64,000 nt of DNA. Source: Methylobacterium adhaesivum (lineage in GTDB: Bacteria; Pseudomonadota; Alphaproteobacteria; Rhizobiales; Beijerinckiaceae). The stretch lies in NCBI RefSeq assembly GCF_022179065.1, contig NZ_BPQD01000001.1, positions 434,001-498,000 of the forward strand, given 5' to 3'. This document shows positions 62,975 to 64,000 of this stretch, piece by piece; within the stretch, counting starts at the first letter, position 1, and each line of letters starts with the position of its first letter. The notes beneath the pieces are model-generated. The model did not search any database. It was not told the origin of the DNA and was given only the letters and a program-made list of their open reading frames with translations. Made by a program: the position numbers and the translations under genes.

Positions 62975-63428
62975 GGGGGTGGGATGGAAGGAGGGGGCGG
63001 TGGGGTCAAGGTGGGGACGATTCGCGTCCCGAGTTTGGGAAACCAAGCCTTGAAGTAGTAATCCGTGGTCGCGCCAGTTTGCTGACAACGTTAGACGCTT
63101 ACTTGTATAATATGTAAGGAGCGGCTGTTCAGTGGAAGAGGTATGAACGTTCGGCTTGGGCTATGAACGAAATCTGGCCGTATAATTAAAAGTGAATATG
63201 CTGCTCCCGAGTTAACTAGACAGCTCGGGTTGCTGGCCTGCCCCAATTCGTTAATCCTCCGGCAACTTCGCCTCAGATCGATAGCAGGCATTGGGGAAGG
63301 GAGAAAAACGGGACGCTGTATGGAGCAAGCAAAAATGTGGCATAACCGCGCTGGTTAAGAACTGGTTTTCTCGATATAACTCGGCATCTTGAGATAGCGC
63401 AGAAGTTTCATGCGGAGCCGTAAACCCA
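62975..63428. other. 454-base transition zone from GC-rich backbone to AT-rich island
   Basis: Holds the hairpin GGGACG-ATTCG-CGTCCC (63014-63030) in the bioA leader, then a sharp change to AT-rich sequence from about 63060. The promoter at 63082 and a leader without a supported ORF follow. No tRNA or direct-repeat attachment site was recognised, and the matching right boundary is outside the window. Confidence 0.6.
63082..63111 (+). promoter_or_regulatory. Strong sigma70-like promoter at the island border
   Basis: CTGACA (63082-63087), an 18-base spacer, then TATAAT (63106-63111), the perfect -10 consensus. It points toward the ATPase gene and leaves an untranslated stretch of about 300 bases. 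A second TATAAT is at 63181-63186 with a poorer -35. Confidence 0.6.
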
Positions 63429-64000
63429 ATGCTAAAATATGGATTTACAAATCTCCGAAGATTGGAAACGGTCGAGCCTGTTGAAATAAGGCCTATTACT
63501 CTCTTGATTGGGCGAAACAGCAGCGGCAAAAGCACTTTTTTGCGAACAATACCTCTATTTAGGCAGTCAATAAATACGAAAACTAGCTCTCCAATACTAT
63601 GGTTTGGAGATCTAGTAGATTTCGGCTCATACGACATCTCAGTCACGTCGGGAATGGTCGACAGAGAAATGTCGTTTACTTTCGTTCTCGATGACGTGCA
63701 GGTTGTTACGGGAGGAAACATATTTTATTATAGGTATTCGCCCCCTATTGTAAACTCTTATGAGAATGTAAGATGCAAAATCTCGATTGCTCCTGTGGAG
63801 CGAAGGACTAGAATATCAAATATCGAAATAGAACTTAGTAATGAAAAGACTAATATTGCACTAAGCTTTGATGAAGACGGGGTTCTTACGAGCTTTAATG
63901 TAAATGATACTGCTTCGACTCTCAACCTCGATATTTTTCGGTATACCGTCAGTACCGGAACTTTGTTCCCTGCGATTATATCTCATGCCAAAGCAGTTGG
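63429..64000 (+). CDS. RecF/OLD-like AAA family ATPase (partial; runs off the right edge)
   Basis: Open from the ATG at 63429 to the end, 190 residues seen. After MLKYGFTNLRRLETVEPVEI comes the Walker A loop LLIGRNSSGKST (25-36), then FLRTIPLFRQS and ILWFGDLVDFGSYDI. This layout, P-loop plus W-x-G-x-x-V-D-F-G-S, belongs to the AAA_21/DUF3696-like ATP-binding proteins related to OLD, PtuA and RloA, many from phage-defence operons. An in-frame stop lies 36 bases upstream; GGAG at 63414 is 11 bases before the ATG. Codon use is AT-rich (ATA, AGA, TTT), unlike all neighbours, so transfer is likely. Walker B and any nuclease domain are not visible. Confidence 0.8.
   Translation, partial: MLKYGFTNLRRLETVEPVEIRPITLLIGRNSSGKSTFLRTIPLFRQSINTKTSSPILWFGDLVDFGSYDISVTSGMVDREMSFTFVLDDVQVVTGGNIFYYRYSPPIVNSYENVRCKISIAPVERRTRISNIEIELSNEKTNIALSFDEDGVLTSFNVNDTASTLNLDIFRYTVSTGTLFPAIISHAKAV

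Noticed and set aside
63040-63090. tRNA gene or attachment site at the island border
   Set aside because: No cloverleaf, no T-loop GTTCRA motif and no direct repeat could be seen.
63091-63291. 66-codon minus-strand frame in the island border
   Set aside because: No ribosome site, no family and average composition for random sequence; considered as an antitoxin but unsupported.
63251-63721. 156-codon minus-strand frame in the AT-rich region
   Set aside because: Overlaps antisense to the ATPase P-loop region; no motif, and the plus-strand frame is much better supported.

Overview
The window is a GC-rich chromosomal segment (the sampled line 62641-62700 has 41 G/C of 60 by hand count). The gene content points to an alphaproteobacterium of the order Hyphomicrobiales, most consistent with Methylobacterium or a close relative. 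The supporting evidence is the ftsEX-DUF3426 pair, the hpf-ptsN pair, the aroK/aroB order facing xerD, an IleRS with a degenerate zinc tail, CtrA-type TTAA-N7-TTAA sites, and many GTG/TTG starts. The genus is an inference. I found no tRNA, rRNA, CRISPR array or complete insertion sequence.

Layout. 1-1082: 5' part of a TonB-dependent siderophore receptor (minus). 1305-4589: Mfd-type helicase (minus). 4800-11766: pgm, a DMT exporter, a small secreted protein, ileS, lspA. 12067-18912: a periplasmic hypothetical, an M16 peptidase pair, HupE/UreJ, azoreductase, a ring-cleaving dioxygenase-like protein, ferredoxin-NADP reductase. 18926-22950: bioD, kup, a GAF/HisKA_2 kinase. 23023-29001: the pyruvate dehydrogenase operon aceE-aceF-lpdA (minus). 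29358-36675: a CpdR-like receiver, hpt, a DUF3426 protein, ftsEX, a YdcF protein, the hpf-ptsN operon, plsC. 36827-47902: a CtrA-box gene, DUF2125, DUF3309, a protease-like protein, and yfhM-pbpC (alpha-2-macroglobulin plus penicillin-binding protein 1C). 47699-55528: GGDEF protein, aroB-aroK, xerD, AI-2E transporter, moaE, and a double gamma-carbonic-anhydrase-like protein. 55645-61233: a MarR regulator, then a five-gene nucleotide-sugar cluster (rfbF, rfbG, sugar C-methyltransferase, rfbC-like epimerase, SDR), the last four tightly coupled. 61219-62974: a lone receiver and bioA.

After about 63,060 the composition changes abruptly (line 63721-63780 has 18 G/C of 60). A sigma70-like promoter and a roughly 300-base leader precede a RecF/OLD-like AAA ATPase that runs off the right edge. 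This looks like the left border of a transferred island, and proteins of this ATPase type often belong to phage-defence systems. It is the best candidate here for an undescribed system, but only its first 190 residues are visible.

Two families of short inverted-repeat elements each occur twice: a 92-base element at 6533 and 45705, and a 65-67-base element at 11774 and 55551. One 92-base copy lies inside the 5' coding part of pbpC. Other oddities are a tandem gamma-CA protein with broken metal sites, a protease-like protein without its serine, a divergent RNA-polymerase-interaction domain in the Mfd protein, and in-frame tandem repeats at the N-termini of ftsX and the MarR gene.
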